Source: an uncultured Clostridia bacterium
GTDB lineage: Bacteria; Bacillota; Clostridia; TANB77; CAG-508
Length of the DNA: 64,000 nucleotides
Direction of reading: 5' to 3'
NCBI GenBank assembly: GCA_948524275.1
Contig: CAOSLI010000001.1
Coordinates: forward strand, 248,001 to 312,000
Shown here: in pieces, positions 45,901-55,703 of the stretch
Layout of the letters: every line of letters begins with the position of its first letter
How positions within the stretch are numbered: position 1 is the stretch's first letter
Notes under the pieces: generated by a model
The model's input: the letters and a program-made list of their open reading frames with translations, nothing else
Databases searched by the model: none
What the model was told of the DNA's origin: nothing
Position numbers and translations under genes: made by a program

Positions 45901-46696
45901 CAATGTAAAAAGCACAGTAGGTACAGCAGTAGAAAATGTAAAATCTACAGTAAGTAACAAATGGAATGAAGTTAAAAATGCAACTTCAAATGCATGGAAT
46001 AACATTAAAACAAACACCTCAAATGCTTGGGAAAATGTAAAGAGTACAGTAGGAAATAAAATATCTCCAATAGTAAATACAGTTTCAAATGCTTGGAACA
46101 ATGTTAAGAATAGCACAGTCAATGCTTGGAACAATTTAAAAACTAGTGTAAGCAATAAAGTAACAGAAATTAAAAATGCAATATTCAATAAATTTAACGA
46201 AATCATAAATTCAGCAAAAAACTGGGGAAGAAATTTAATTCAAGGATTTATAGATGGAATCAAATCAATGATTCAAAATGTGAAAAATGCTGTTTCAAAT
46301 GTTGTAGGAGCAGTTGCGAAATTTTTAGGATTCCACTCACCTGCAGAAGAAGGCGAAGGGCAACACATTATTGAGTGGGGCGAAAATATGATCCAAGGAT
46401 TTATGGATGGTATTGATAATAAATCTAAAGCCTTAAAAGAAAAAATGGCATCTATGATATCTGCACCAGACTTATCATCAAAAGTAGATATAGGGTTACA
46501 ATCAATAAATAGTAAGTCAGCAGGAACGCAAGGAAATACAACAACTACAAATAATACAACAACTACAAACAACAGTAACTTTACATTAAGAATTGATAAG
46601 TTTGTAAATGAAAGAGAGCAGGATATAGAAAGACTAGTAGAAGAAATAGAGTTTTACAGACAAAAACAATTAACTGCAAAAGGAGGAACTGTATAA
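42913..46696 (+). CDS. Tape measure protein, read through a +1 shift at CGGA (43591-43594)
   Basis: 1260 aa after recoding. N-terminal coiled coil, then codon 227 is CGG. The shift gives A-E-A-A-G-Q-L-G-I-K-T-E-D-I-L, a stretch strongly conserved in phage tape measures; unshifted, the frame stops 14 codons later. Two hydrophobic membrane-like segments (about residues 520-720), then W-N-N-I/V-K repeats about every 11 residues between 45230 and 46180. It sets tail length and forms the DNA channel. Confidence 0.93.
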
Positions 46697-47382
46697 TGGC
46701 ATATTTTATTTACAACGGAAAAGATTCCAGAGATATGGGGGTAATTCTTGAAAGTTTACCCCCTATCACTAGACCTAAAAGAAGAATGGAAACATTAACA
46801 ATTCCAGGTAGAAATGGAACATTGTGTATAGATGAGGGGACTTATGAATCCAATCCTATATCTCTAAAATGTACTTTAAAAAGAGGAATTGATCCTCGAA
46901 GAATCACTACATGGCTTGAGCCATTTGGAAAAATAACCTTTAGTGATGAAATAGATAAATACTACAAAGCAAGAATTGTAAATTCTATTCCATTAGAGAG
47001 AGTATTTAGAATAAGCAGACAATTCATATTGCAATTAGAATTACAACCATTTGCTTATGGCAAGGAAAAATATAGAAAGAAATATCTAACAGGAATCACG
47101 CACGAATTCTATATACCAAATGCCAATACAAATATGTTTCCATACATAAAAGTATCAGGATGGGGGGAAATATCACTAACGATAAATGATAGGACAATGG
47201 TAATAACTCCAGATGAATATGTAGAACTAGACTGTGAATTACAAATTGCATACAAAGATAAAATAAGTGCCAACGATAGAGTGTATGGCCCTTTTTTTGA
47301 ATTAAAACCAGGAGAAAATACCATAAGCATATTTGGAAACTATACAGAGCTAGAAATAGTATATCAGAAAATGTACATATAA
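46696..47382 (+). CDS. Distal tail protein (Dit)
   Basis: 228 aa, overlaps the tape measure stop by one base. N-terminal Y-N-G-K-D-S-R-D-M-G-V and I-P-G-R-N-G-T-L near residue 36 are Dit signatures. It forms the hub linking tube and fibre proteins. Confidence 0.9.
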   Translation: MAYFIYNGKDSRDMGVILESLPPITRPKRRMETLTIPGRNGTLCIDEGTYESNPISLKCTLKRGIDPRRITTWLEPFGKITFSDEIDKYYKARIVNSIPLERVFRISRQFILQLELQPFAYGKEKYRKKYLTGITHEFYIPNANTNMFPYIKVSGWGEISLTINDRTMVITPDEYVELDCELQIAYKDKISANDRVYGPFFELKPGENTISIFGNYTELEIVYQKMYI

Positions 47383-47394
47383 GAAGGGAAAAAT

Positions 47395-49170
47395 ATGATT
47401 ACATTACACAATTCACGAACAAAAAATTTTAATAATAATGGTCTAGGAATTTTGAAAGACTGTATATCAGCAAAAGTATGTGAAGTTCTAAATGGAGAAT
47501 TTAATATAAATATAACCTATCCAGTAGGTGGATATTTGTATCCAAATCTCGTGGAAGATAATATCATTGTGACAGATGTAGGATATGGAAAAAGACAAGC
47601 CTTTAGGATAAAGAATGTCAACAAAAGGCTTGATAACATAGAAGTATATGCTACACACATATTCTACGATTTGAATGACAATTTAATAGAAGATATATAT
47701 CCAAAAGGACAGACAGGAGAAACAGTAATAAATTACATATTGAGTCACGCACAATATGAACATAATTTTATTGGATATAGTAATATAACCAAAACATCTA
47801 CTGCAAGATATATTAGAAAAAATTTAGTAGAATCACTAATAGGAGAAGATAGCAATTCCTTTATCAATAGATGGGGCGGAGAAATCATAAGAGATAATTA
47901 TAACATAACTATGGTAAATAAAAGAGGCGTTGCAAATGGAATGCAAATAAGATATGCAAAAAATCTAACAGGAATTGAATTTCAAATAGATAGAACAACA
48001 GTAGGAACTAGAATAATGCCAAAAGCTTTTGATGGAATATTATTACCAGAAAAATATATCGATAGTCCAAATATAGACATATATCCACATCCAATAATAA
48101 AAATAATAGAATATTCAGATTTAAAACTAGCCACAGAAAGTGGAGAAGGATTTGCAAGTAAAACAGAATTATATCAGGCAATGAGAGAAAGAGTGCAAGA
48201 AGAATTTAAAAATGAAATAGATAAACCAACAATTACTACAACAGTAAACTTTGTAGAATTAGCAAATACAAAAGAATATCAAGAATACAAAGAACTAGAA
48301 AAACTAAACATAGGAGATTATTCAACAGTATATGTACCACACTTAAATATAAATGTTACACAAAGAGTATATAAAACAATCTATGATGCAATATTAGGTA
48401 AGTTTGTGGAGTTTGAAATGGGATATGTAAAATCAAACTATATAACGCAAATAATAAAAAGTGAAGCAAATATGAATGAGGTAGTATTGCCAAGTATAGT
48501 AGAGCAAGCAGCGAAAGAATCGACAGAGCAAGTGAACTATCAAATAGAGGAACAAGTAAATGCCGCACTTGCAGGATATGTTTATAAAACAAAAGAAGCC
48601 TTGTATGTAATGGACAGTAGTAGTTTGAATGGTGCAAGGAAAATTTATAGATGGAGCAAATTAGGATTAACCTATAGCGATAAGGGAATGAATGGACCAT
48701 ACGAAACAGTAATGAGTCAAGAAGGCGAAATCAATGCAGATTTTATAAAGTCAGGAACTATTGATCCAAAGTTAATTGGAGCAGGAATCAATGCAAGTTT
48801 AATTACAGAAGGAATTATCAATGCAGATTTAATAACTGATGGAGAAATCAATGCAGACTTAATTACAAAAGGAGAAATAAACGCAGACTTAATTACAAAA
48901 GGAAGTATTAATGCAAGTTTAATAACCACAGGTTTAATAAGAGCGGACTTAATAGCAAGGGGTATCCTAAAGGATACTCGCTCTACATTTAGTATAGACC
49001 TTGAAACTGGAAGGATAACATTTGACCAAATATATCTAAACAGAATAACTGCAGTAAATGGAGAAATTGAAATAACAGGAGATTTGAAAGTCATAGGAAA
49101 CATATATGCTAATGGCAAAAAAATAAATGAGGGGGAAACTACAAATGGCGGAACTAATAATGAAAACTAA
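47395..49170 (+). CDS. Tail-associated protein (Tal), prophage endopeptidase tail type
   Basis: 591 aa. The N-terminal part matches gp27-like hub proteins (L-K-D-C-I-S-A-K-V-C-E-V-L-N-G-E). C-terminal turns of I-N-A-D-L-I-T-x-G are repeated about nine times (48730-48960), then a G-R-I-T-F stem. The last 26 nt overlap the next gene. It punctures or binds the cell wall. Confidence 0.85.
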   Translation: MITLHNSRTKNFNNNGLGILKDCISAKVCEVLNGEFNINITYPVGGYLYPNLVEDNIIVTDVGYGKRQAFRIKNVNKRLDNIEVYATHIFYDLNDNLIEDIYPKGQTGETVINYILSHAQYEHNFIGYSNITKTSTARYIRKNLVESLIGEDSNSFINRWGGEIIRDNYNITMVNKRGVANGMQIRYAKNLTGIEFQIDRTTVGTRIMPKAFDGILLPEKYIDSPNIDIYPHPIIKIIEYSDLKLATESGEGFASKTELYQAMRERVQEEFKNEIDKPTITTTVNFVELANTKEYQEYKELEKLNIGDYSTVYVPHLNINVTQRVYKTIYDAILGKFVEFEMGYVKSNYITQIIKSEANMNEVVLPSIVEQAAKESTEQVNYQIEEQVNAALAGYVYKTKEALYVMDSSSLNGARKIYRWSKLGLTYSDKGMNGPYETVMSQEGEINADFIKSGTIDPKLIGAGINASLITEGIINADLITDGEINADLITKGEINADLITKGSINASLITTGLIRADLIARGILKDTRSTFSIDLETGRITFDQIYLNRITAVNGEIEITGDLKVIGNIYANGKKINEGETTNGGTNNEN

Positions 49171-49915
49171 TATATTTGATGTAGACTTTGAAAAAGGAAC
49201 ATTAAGACCTAGAGAAGCGGTACAACTAGTACAATATGATAATAAAACAAATTTATTTGTGTTTAATATAGTCAATGAAATGGCTTTAGGAAATTCATTA
49301 ATGTTAAGAATAAAACATTATGAAGGTAATGAATTCGAATATCCACTAGTAATTAAGGATAACAGAGCACAAATATTAATAACAAACAATATTACTTATG
49401 TACCAGGAGAAATGAAATTATCAGTATCACTAATTGGCACAGATAATAGAATATTGACAACTGTGGAAATGTTAGAAAACATACCAATAATTGAAGCAAT
49501 ACAAGCAGAAATGCCACCAGAGGAAGAAGTAAATGCATTAATACAAGTCATATCGGATAATAACCAATTGAAAAAAGAAATGCAAGAACTTATAGCCGAC
49601 CATTTGAGAAAATTAGATGCAGGATACTTTGATGGAGCAGAGGTACAAATAAGAAAAGCAGATAACCATATACAATGGAAATTGACAGATGAAGAAGATA
49701 CAGAATGGAAAAATGTTGTGTGTTTGGATGAGTTAATAGGCCCACAGGGCGTTCGTGGAATATCAGGAATATATGTTGGAGAAACAGAGCCAACGGATCC
49801 AGAAATTTTAGTGTGGATAGATACAACAGAAGATGCACTAGCAGTAGATATAAAAACACTAATAGAACAACTAGACAAAATATTACATGATATTAATGGG
49901 GAGGATGTGCAATGA
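49145..49915 (+). CDS. Baseplate upper protein, BppU-like
   Basis: 257 aa from ATG 49145 (GAGGGGGA upstream), overlapping the Tal end. M-K-T-N-I-F-D-V-D-F and R-P-R-E-A-V-Q-L, beta-rich body, then helix and G-P-Q-G-V-R-G. Matches the N-domain of lactococcal BppU-type proteins that carry receptor-binding units. Confidence 0.75.
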   Translation: MAELIMKTNIFDVDFEKGTLRPREAVQLVQYDNKTNLFVFNIVNEMALGNSLMLRIKHYEGNEFEYPLVIKDNRAQILITNNITYVPGEMKLSVSLIGTDNRILTTVEMLENIPIIEAIQAEMPPEEEVNALIQVISDNNQLKKEMQELIADHLRKLDAGYFDGAEVQIRKADNHIQWKLTDEEDTEWKNVVCLDELIGPQGVRGISGIYVGETEPTDPEILVWIDTTEDALAVDIKTLIEQLDKILHDINGEDVQ

Positions 49916-51522
49916 GCTATACTGAACAATTAGTTCCAAAAATAGAAAAAGTAAGAGAGTCAAAAGAAAAAATAAGACAATCAATAGTTAATCAGGAGGT
50001 ACCAGTATTTAAAGAGGATCCATTGAGTATGTATAGCGAAAAGATAGACCAAATAAAAGGACCAAACTATGTGATACCAACAATAACACCAGAATACTTG
50101 TATGAATCAACAACAGAAAGTGTATCAAGCAAAACATCTATGAGTGTAAATAAAGCATATTCTACATATGAATCATACATGCCAGCAGTTACTACTGATG
50201 GGAAATATATAGCAATATGTTCGAATTATAATAGTACAAAAGGACTACAAATATACAGAGCAAACTGGAATGAAGCAGGAGATAATATAAATAATTTAAC
50301 AAAAATAATAGAAAAGACATATGCACAGTTAGGAATTGCAACAAATGGTCCATGGTTAAGAGCTATATCATTTGGACATTATGGAGTCGGTGGAAATCCA
50401 AATGTGTGTATTTTATGGATGAATCACGCAGACTATAGTAACAAATATATTATAGGAATCACTTTTAATAGATTAACAGAAGAACTAGGATACACAGATG
50501 ACAATATAATTAAAGGAACATACATCTACAGATATTATTCGGGCTCATCTGGATACAGATATGGAGATGTAACAGCAGTTGCAGATAAAGATCCTTGTGT
50601 TGCAGCACTTGCTGCAGATGATGCAGGATTCGGAGAAAATATTCATATAGTGAGAATAAATCCAACAACAGGAACGATATCACAATTACATACATCATGC
50701 CCAGGTTTTGCTCAAGGTTTATGGAGCTGTTATTTTGCGGCCAATGATAAGTTACTAGTAATACCATGTCCAGATGCCTATGCTTGGGGAAATGGAACAT
50801 CAACAATTATGATGCTAAATGCAGACTATACACCAAAAAAGACTTATAGTGGGTCAGAAGAAGCCTACAATTATGTAATAAATAAACAAGGAACTTATGC
50901 AATAAAAGGAAGCACATTATATCAAGTAACAGTAGGAACTAGTAGCATTAGTTTTAAATCATTGAGAAGTATATCAGGATTACCAAGTTCGATTACATAT
51001 GGTGGATGGTTTTCAAATGATGGACTTTTCTACTATGTAATAGATTCGAGTGGATATTTATGTTGTTATGCAGTAAATTATAATTCATCTAGTTGGACTA
51101 GATTATTAAGAATATCATGGACAGCAGGAAAATTAAGAACTGGTGTATCTGCAAATCAAAGATTTTTCTTGCAGTTTTCTTCTGAAAATTATATCAGAGG
51201 AATATTGCAACATAAGGATCCAATCTTAAAAGGTGTAAGAATAATGGGGGTAGAATACCTACCAAAAACACCAACAAGCCTTTATACTGCAACACCATCT
51301 GATGTTGTTAGTGGTAAGACTTTCGTTGGAAATACAGGCTCTAGGGTTAAAGGAACAATGACCAAAAGAAATAAATTGACAGTTCTACCAAGAGCAACTA
51401 CACAAAACTATGGAGCAGGATATTATTCGGAAATTCAAGTAAATGGAGATGCGAATCTAATAGCTGAAAATATCAAAAAAGGTGTGACAATAATGGGGGT
51501 CACAGGAACATATAAAGGTTAG
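49912..51522 (+). CDS. Tail fibre/receptor-binding protein
   Basis: 536 aa, overlaps the previous stop by 4 nt. Starts with a helix, then a long beta-propeller-like region with repeated Trp/Tyr/Gly blades (residues 70-440) and a C-terminal G-V-x-I-M-G-V tandem (R-I-M-G-V near 445; T-I-M-G-V-T-G at the end). Best candidate host-receptor binder. Confidence 0.7.
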   Translation: MSYTEQLVPKIEKVRESKEKIRQSIVNQEVPVFKEDPLSMYSEKIDQIKGPNYVIPTITPEYLYESTTESVSSKTSMSVNKAYSTYESYMPAVTTDGKYIAICSNYNSTKGLQIYRANWNEAGDNINNLTKIIEKTYAQLGIATNGPWLRAISFGHYGVGGNPNVCILWMNHADYSNKYIIGITFNRLTEELGYTDDNIIKGTYIYRYYSGSSGYRYGDVTAVADKDPCVAALAADDAGFGENIHIVRINPTTGTISQLHTSCPGFAQGLWSCYFAANDKLLVIPCPDAYAWGNGTSTIMMLNADYTPKKTYSGSEEAYNYVINKQGTYAIKGSTLYQVTVGTSSISFKSLRSISGLPSSITYGGWFSNDGLFYYVIDSSGYLCCYAVNYNSSSWTRLLRISWTAGKLRTGVSANQRFFLQFSSENYIRGILQHKDPILKGVRIMGVEYLPKTPTSLYTATPSDVVSGKTFVGNTGSRVKGTMTKRNKLTVLPRATTQNYGAGYYSEIQVNGDANLIAENIKKGVTIMGVTGTYKG

Positions 51523-51534
51523 GAGGAAATCATA

Positions 51535-52332
51535 ATGGCAAATATAAAAATTAGATTATATCCAGGAGGACCTTTCGTACCATTCCCCACAATCAAGGGG
51601 GATGCTTTTGTTTATGGGGATTTTACAGAGGAACAATTAGAAAGATTAGTTGGACCTCGTGGACCAGAAGGGCAAAAAGGAGAAAGAGGCGAGCCATTTG
51701 CAATAGATATAATTGCATCTAGTGTACAAGAATTAGTAGAAAACTATCAAGATATTCCAGGAGATACATATGCAATGATATCAAATGATATAGAGAATCC
51801 AGAGAATGGACAACTTTATATAATGACTGAAAATGGGTGGCAATTTGTAGTTGATTTAAGTGGACCAAAAGGAGCAACTGGAGAAAAGGGACTTGCAGGA
51901 ATAGTTGTAAGTGAAGATGAGCCAGAAGATAGAAATGTAGTTTGGGTAAATACAAATGAAACCTATGATAGCGAAACTTATGTTGTACTTAACAAAAGAA
52001 TGATTAATACTGGAGATGGAAATGTAATAAACCTAGAAAACAATTACGAGTATAGAAGGGGAATACTAGAAGCGAATCCAGAAACAGGAGTCGGTTTGAC
52101 TTTAATATTACCAGATGACATTCCAGATGACTTTAATTGTAAAGTTATATTTAAAACACCATCAGAAATACCTGACCGATATACTTTCATACAGGGCGAA
52201 AATATTAACTTTACAGATGGATACTATATAGGCGAATTCTATATACAAGGCGATAGCCAAGTTATCTTAAGCATATATAGTGTTGGAGATAGAATAATAG
52301 GTAAAGTAGAACAATTAAGAGGAATGTATTAA
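51535..52332 (+). CDS. Collagen-like tail protein 1
   Basis: 265 aa. Gly-X-Y run G-P-R-G-P-E-G-Q-K-G-E-R-G-E-P near residue 40 and a second near 108, joined to globular beta domains. N-terminal R-L-Y-P-G-G-P-F-V-P-F-P is shared in style with the next protein (P-D-G-K-G-N-Y-I-P-F-P), so the two are likely related fibre parts. Confidence 0.7.
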   Translation: MANIKIRLYPGGPFVPFPTIKGDAFVYGDFTEEQLERLVGPRGPEGQKGERGEPFAIDIIASSVQELVENYQDIPGDTYAMISNDIENPENGQLYIMTENGWQFVVDLSGPKGATGEKGLAGIVVSEDEPEDRNVVWVNTNETYDSETYVVLNKRMINTGDGNVINLENNYEYRRGILEANPETGVGLTLILPDDIPDDFNCKVIFKTPSEIPDRYTFIQGENINFTDGYYIGEFYIQGDSQVILSIYSVGDRIIGKVEQLRGMY

Positions 52333-52346
52333 AGGAGGAAAATATC

Positions 52347-52937
52347 ATGGCTAAAATATACATACCAGATGGAAAAGGAAATTATATACCTTTTCCAGTA
52401 TTAAAAGGCGATAAAGGAGATAAGGGCGATAAAGGTCAAGATGGAGCAGATGTTGAATTTGCAATAATAGAAGGATTCCTATGCTATAGATATCCAGAAA
52501 ACGAATGGGTACAAATAATATCAGTAGAAGATATAACAGGACCAAAAGGAGATACTGGAACAGTATTTGTACCAAGTGTAGATGCAGATGGAAATATATC
52601 ATGGAGTAATAACGCAGACCTAGAAAATCCAGAAACAGTAAATATAAAAGGACAGCAAGGCGAAAAAGGAGAAACTGGAGAAAAAGGCGAACAAGGAATA
52701 CAAGGAGAAAATGGTGCGGATGGATATACACCAATAAAAGGAACAGACTATTTTACACCAGAGGAAATAGAAAATATTACATCAAGTTTAGAAACAACAT
52801 TAAAGCAATATATAGATGAACAAATTAGCCAATTACAACAAACACCAGAAGTAACGGATCCAAATGAAAATCCAGTAACACCAGAAGAAACAAATCCAAA
52901 TGAAAACACAGAAAATACTGAAGAAGGAAGTGAATAG
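52347..52937 (+). CDS. Collagen-like tail protein 2
   Basis: 196 aa. Two Gly-X-Y blocks (G-D-K-G-D-K-G-D-K-G-Q-D-G near residue 20; G-Q-Q-G-E-K-G-E-T-G-E-K-G near 98), a D-G-Y-T-P-I-K-G-T-D-Y-F motif and a Pro/Asn/Thr/Glu tail. Tail fibre accessory. Confidence 0.72.
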   Translation: MAKIYIPDGKGNYIPFPVLKGDKGDKGDKGQDGADVEFAIIEGFLCYRYPENEWVQIISVEDITGPKGDTGTVFVPSVDADGNISWSNNADLENPETVNIKGQQGEKGETGEKGEQGIQGENGADGYTPIKGTDYFTPEEIENITSSLETTLKQYIDEQISQLQQTPEVTDPNENPVTPEETNPNENTENTEEGSE

Positions 52938-52938
52938 T

Positions 52939-53256
52939 ATGGGAAATTTAACACTACAACAAATAGCAACAGGGATAGGAATTATAGTGGCAATACTAAC
53001 ACCGATAATAGGCATATATAAAGCATATAAAAAGAATGTCCAAGATAAATTCGAACAAATAAATAAGACTATTGAAAAACAGCAAAATGAAATAGAAATA
53101 CTAAAGAAAGAATCAACGATAAACAAAAGCGAAAACATATTGCTTATAAAAAGTGTACAAGCATGTCTAAAGGGCTTAAAGGAGCAGGGATGCAATGGAC
53201 CAGTTACAGAAGCAATAACAAATATTGATGAATACTTGTTAAAAGCAAGTCATTAG
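52939..53256 (+). CDS. Membrane-anchored coiled-coil lysis accessory, XhlA-like
   Basis: 105 aa from ATG 52939. One membrane helix (GIGIIVAILTPIIGIY), then a coiled coil and a Cys pair. Position before the holin suggests a lysis accessory; the order helix then coil is reverse of typical XhlA. Confidence 0.55.
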   Translation: MGNLTLQQIATGIGIIVAILTPIIGIYKAYKKNVQDKFEQINKTIEKQQNEIEILKKESTINKSENILLIKSVQACLKGLKEQGCNGPVTEAITNIDEYLLKASH

Positions 53257-53272
53257 AAGGGAGGTGGAAAAG

Positions 53273-53587
53273 ATGGATTTAGAATACTTAATATTGAATT
53301 CGTCAAAAATTCTAGCACTAATTGGTGGTATAGCTTTTATCGTTACTATAATAATTGAAGTAATAAAAGGAACAAAGCTATTAGAAAGAGTACCAACGCA
53401 ATTGGTAGTAATTATAGTATCAATATTAGTGTGCGTAATAGGATATGTAGCATACGCATCCTATGCAGGAATGCCAATAACTTGGTACTATATTTTCGCT
53501 GCTTTTGTGTCATCATTTGTGGTGTCTTATGTATCGATGTATGGTTTTGATACATTAAACGAATTATACCAGCGATTTAAGAAATAA
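53273..53587 (+). CDS. Holin
   Basis: 104 aa from ATG 53273 (GGGAGGTGG upstream). Three membrane helices (ILALIGGIAFIVTIII; LVVIIVSILVCVIGYVAYA; WYYIFAAFVSSFVVSYV) and a charged tail. Sits just before the endolysin. Confidence 0.8.
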   Translation: MDLEYLILNSSKILALIGGIAFIVTIIIEVIKGTKLLERVPTQLVVIIVSILVCVIGYVAYASYAGMPITWYYIFAAFVSSFVVSYVSMYGFDTLNELYQRFKK

Positions 53588-53589
53588 CC

Positions 53590-53635
53590 AAAACAGAAAA
53601 AGAACAAAACTGCTCCAAATAAATAATTTGGAGGT
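53590..53635 (+). promoter_or_regulatory. Leader element before endolysin, RBS in a hairpin
   Basis: Same 19-nt element as at 38681 (AAAACAGAAAAAGAACAAA), then CTCCAAAT (53613-53620) which pairs with ATTTGGAG (53626-53633), the ribosome site. Delayed lysis-gene translation would fit. Confidence 0.5.
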
Positions 53636-53643
53636 AAAATAAT

Positions 53644-54552
53644 ATGGCAACAAAAACGCAAGTAAATAATTTTATAAAGCAATTGGCAGCTTTAGCAATT
53701 GCAGAATGTAATAAAAGAATAAAAAAGGTATTACCAAGTATCTGTATTGCACAGGCAGCATTAGAAACAGGATGGGGAACATCAAAGCTAATGACCAAAG
53801 CAAATGCATATTTTGGTATTAAAGCGACTAGTGATTGGAAGGGAAAAGTGTTTAATTCTAAAACATCAGAGTGTTACGATGGAAAAAGTTATACAAATAT
53901 AACTGCATGTTTTAGAGCTTATGACTCGGTTGCTGAATCAGTATCTGACTACTATGATCTAATCACAGGTTTAAGTAGATATGCAGGTGCTATAAATGAA
54001 ACAAACGCAGAAAAGTGCATAACTGCAATAAAAAATGGAGGTTATGCAACTAGTCCTACATACATAAAGAATGTTATGAGCATCGTAAATGACTATAATT
54101 TGACACAATATGACTCTTGTATGAAATCTGGACAAAGTAACACTAATAGTTCATATACTACACCTGTGGGTGCAGGTAACACACCTACAGGTGGTACAAC
54201 TTATACTGTAGTAGCAGGAGATAATTTAACCAAAATAGCAAAACGATTTGGAACTACAGTAGATGCAATTTATGAGATAAATAAAGGGGTTATAGGCAAT
54301 GACAAGAACTTAATTAAACCAGGTCAAGTGTTCAAAATACCAACTGGAACTAGAACAAAAACTATCATTGCTAATAGTGGATTAGTGTTAAGAAGCGAAG
54401 CAAGAAAAGGCTCTGTATATCTAGCAGCATATCCAAAAGGAACAAAGGTTACAGTAACTTCTGAAAATGTAGCAAATGCAGATGGATTCAATTGGGATGC
54501 AGTAGTGGTAAATGGAAGGTCTGGATATATGGCAAATGCATATTTAAAATAA
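53644..54552 (+). CDS. Endolysin: GH73 glucosaminidase + LysM + SH3
   Basis: 302 aa. GH73 domain with catalytic Glu41 in A-L-E-T-G-W-G-T-S, N-A-Y-F-G-I-K near 58, then a Ser/Thr/Gly linker, LysM (Y-T-V-V-A-G-D-N-L-T-K-I-A near 188) and a bacterial SH3 at the end (G-L-V-L-R-S-E-A-R). It cuts peptidoglycan glycan strands. No signal peptide, so holin-dependent. Confidence 0.93.
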   Translation: MATKTQVNNFIKQLAALAIAECNKRIKKVLPSICIAQAALETGWGTSKLMTKANAYFGIKATSDWKGKVFNSKTSECYDGKSYTNITACFRAYDSVAESVSDYYDLITGLSRYAGAINETNAEKCITAIKNGGYATSPTYIKNVMSIVNDYNLTQYDSCMKSGQSNTNSSYTTPVGAGNTPTGGTTYTVVAGDNLTKIAKRFGTTVDAIYEINKGVIGNDKNLIKPGQVFKIPTGTRTKTIIANSGLVLRSEARKGSVYLAAYPKGTKVTVTSENVANADGFNWDAVVVNGRSGYMANAYLK

Positions 54553-54556
54553 AGTG

Positions 54557-54652
54557 AAAAGGGATAATATTTCTACTAGAACAAATAATACCAGTAGTAG
54601 CACTAAAAGTACACCACAGGCGTTATTCATAGTAGAATGTTATCCTTTTTTT
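54557..54652 (+). terminator. Long stem terminator after endolysin
   Basis: The AAGGGATAATATTTCTACTA arm (from 54557) pairs with TAGTAGAATGTTATCCTT (ending near 54649), followed by a run of T. The loop is large. Confidence 0.7.
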
Positions 54653-54770
54653 ATGCCGAAAACACCGAAAAATCAAGGAAAATGAACCGAAACATTTGTT
54701 TTAAAAAGTGTGCGTAAAAGCTGGATATATTAACAAAAGTGTGGTATTGTTTAGTTAGGAGGTGAGTATT
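54653..54770. other. Spacer before the amidoligase gene
   Basis: About 118 bp. CCGAAA repeats at 54656-54690 and AGGAGG at 54756-54761 before the next start. No promoter stands out. Confidence 0.3.
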
Positions 54771-55703
54771 ATGTTGACAGGGAAATTCGGAATCGAAATT
54801 GAACTAACAGGAATAACAAAAGATGAAGCCGCAGATACCATAAAAACAATAGTAGGCGGAAGAATAGAACATACACACGATGGCTATTATACAAGAAAAA
54901 TACATGCAACTGATGGTAGGGTATGGAAGGTAATGAATGATGCAAGTATAAGAAAAGTAAATTCAAGAGGAAATTCAACAAATGATAATGATTATTCAGT
55001 AGAGGTAGTAAGCCCAATACTAACAGAAACAGACATAGACACAATGCAAATAATAACTAGAGCATTAAGAACAGCAGGAGGGAAAACAAACGATAGCTGT
55101 GGTATACATATACACCTAGATGGATCCAACCAAACAGTTCAAAGCCTAAAGAATTACATAAACATCATAGCAAGTAAAAATGACCTACTATACAAAGCAC
55201 TACAAATAAAACCAGCAAGAATAAGATGGTGTAAGAAAATGGATGAAAGACTAGTAAACGAAATAAAAAGAAAAAAACCAAAGACAAAACAAGCAATAAA
55301 GGATATATGGTATAATAGAAAAAATGCAGGATACTACAGCCACTACGATGATACCAGATATCACTTCCTAAACCTACACAGCTACTTCAACGGAAATGGA
55401 ACAGTAGAATTAAGAGGCTTCAATTCAACACTACACGCAGGAAAAATTAAAGCATACATACTACTAGCACTAGCAATAAACAATCAAGCCTTAACACAAA
55501 AGAAGGCAAGTAATAAAAAGATACAAGAAGAAAATGAAAAATTCGCAATGAGAGTATACTTAAATAGAATCGGATTCATAGGAGATGAATACAAGAATTA
55601 TAGGGAACACCTATATAAACACCTAGATGGATGTGCAGCATGGAGATATGGACCAAACGATCCAAGATATAAAAAGAATAAAAAGGAGGCGAAGATATCA
55701 TGA
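54771..55703 (+). CDS. Amidoligase family protein
   Basis: 310 aa from ATG 54771 (10 nt after AGGAGG). Glutamine-synthetase-like fold motifs: F-G-I-E-I-E-L near residue 6, D-Y-S-V-E-V-V-S-P near 76, C-G-I-H-I-H-L near 110, and G-T-V-E-L-R-G-F near 210. Amidoligases of this kind make peptide-like bonds and are often paired with a GGCT, as here with a 4-nt overlap. Target unknown; cell wall or protein tagging has been suggested for the family. Confidence 0.85.
   Translation: MLTGKFGIEIELTGITKDEAADTIKTIVGGRIEHTHDGYYTRKIHATDGRVWKVMNDASIRKVNSRGNSTNDNDYSVEVVSPILTETDIDTMQIITRALRTAGGKTNDSCGIHIHLDGSNQTVQSLKNYINIIASKNDLLYKALQIKPARIRWCKKMDERLVNEIKRKKPKTKQAIKDIWYNRKNAGYYSHYDDTRYHFLNLHSYFNGNGTVELRGFNSTLHAGKIKAYILLALAINNQALTQKKASNKKIQEENEKFAMRVYLNRIGFIGDEYKNYREHLYKHLDGCAAWRYGPNDPRYKKNKKEAKIS

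Noticed and set aside
54557..54652. Short CRISPR-like repeats after the endolysin
   Set aside because: Only one long inverted repeat with a T-run; no regular direct repeats or spacers.
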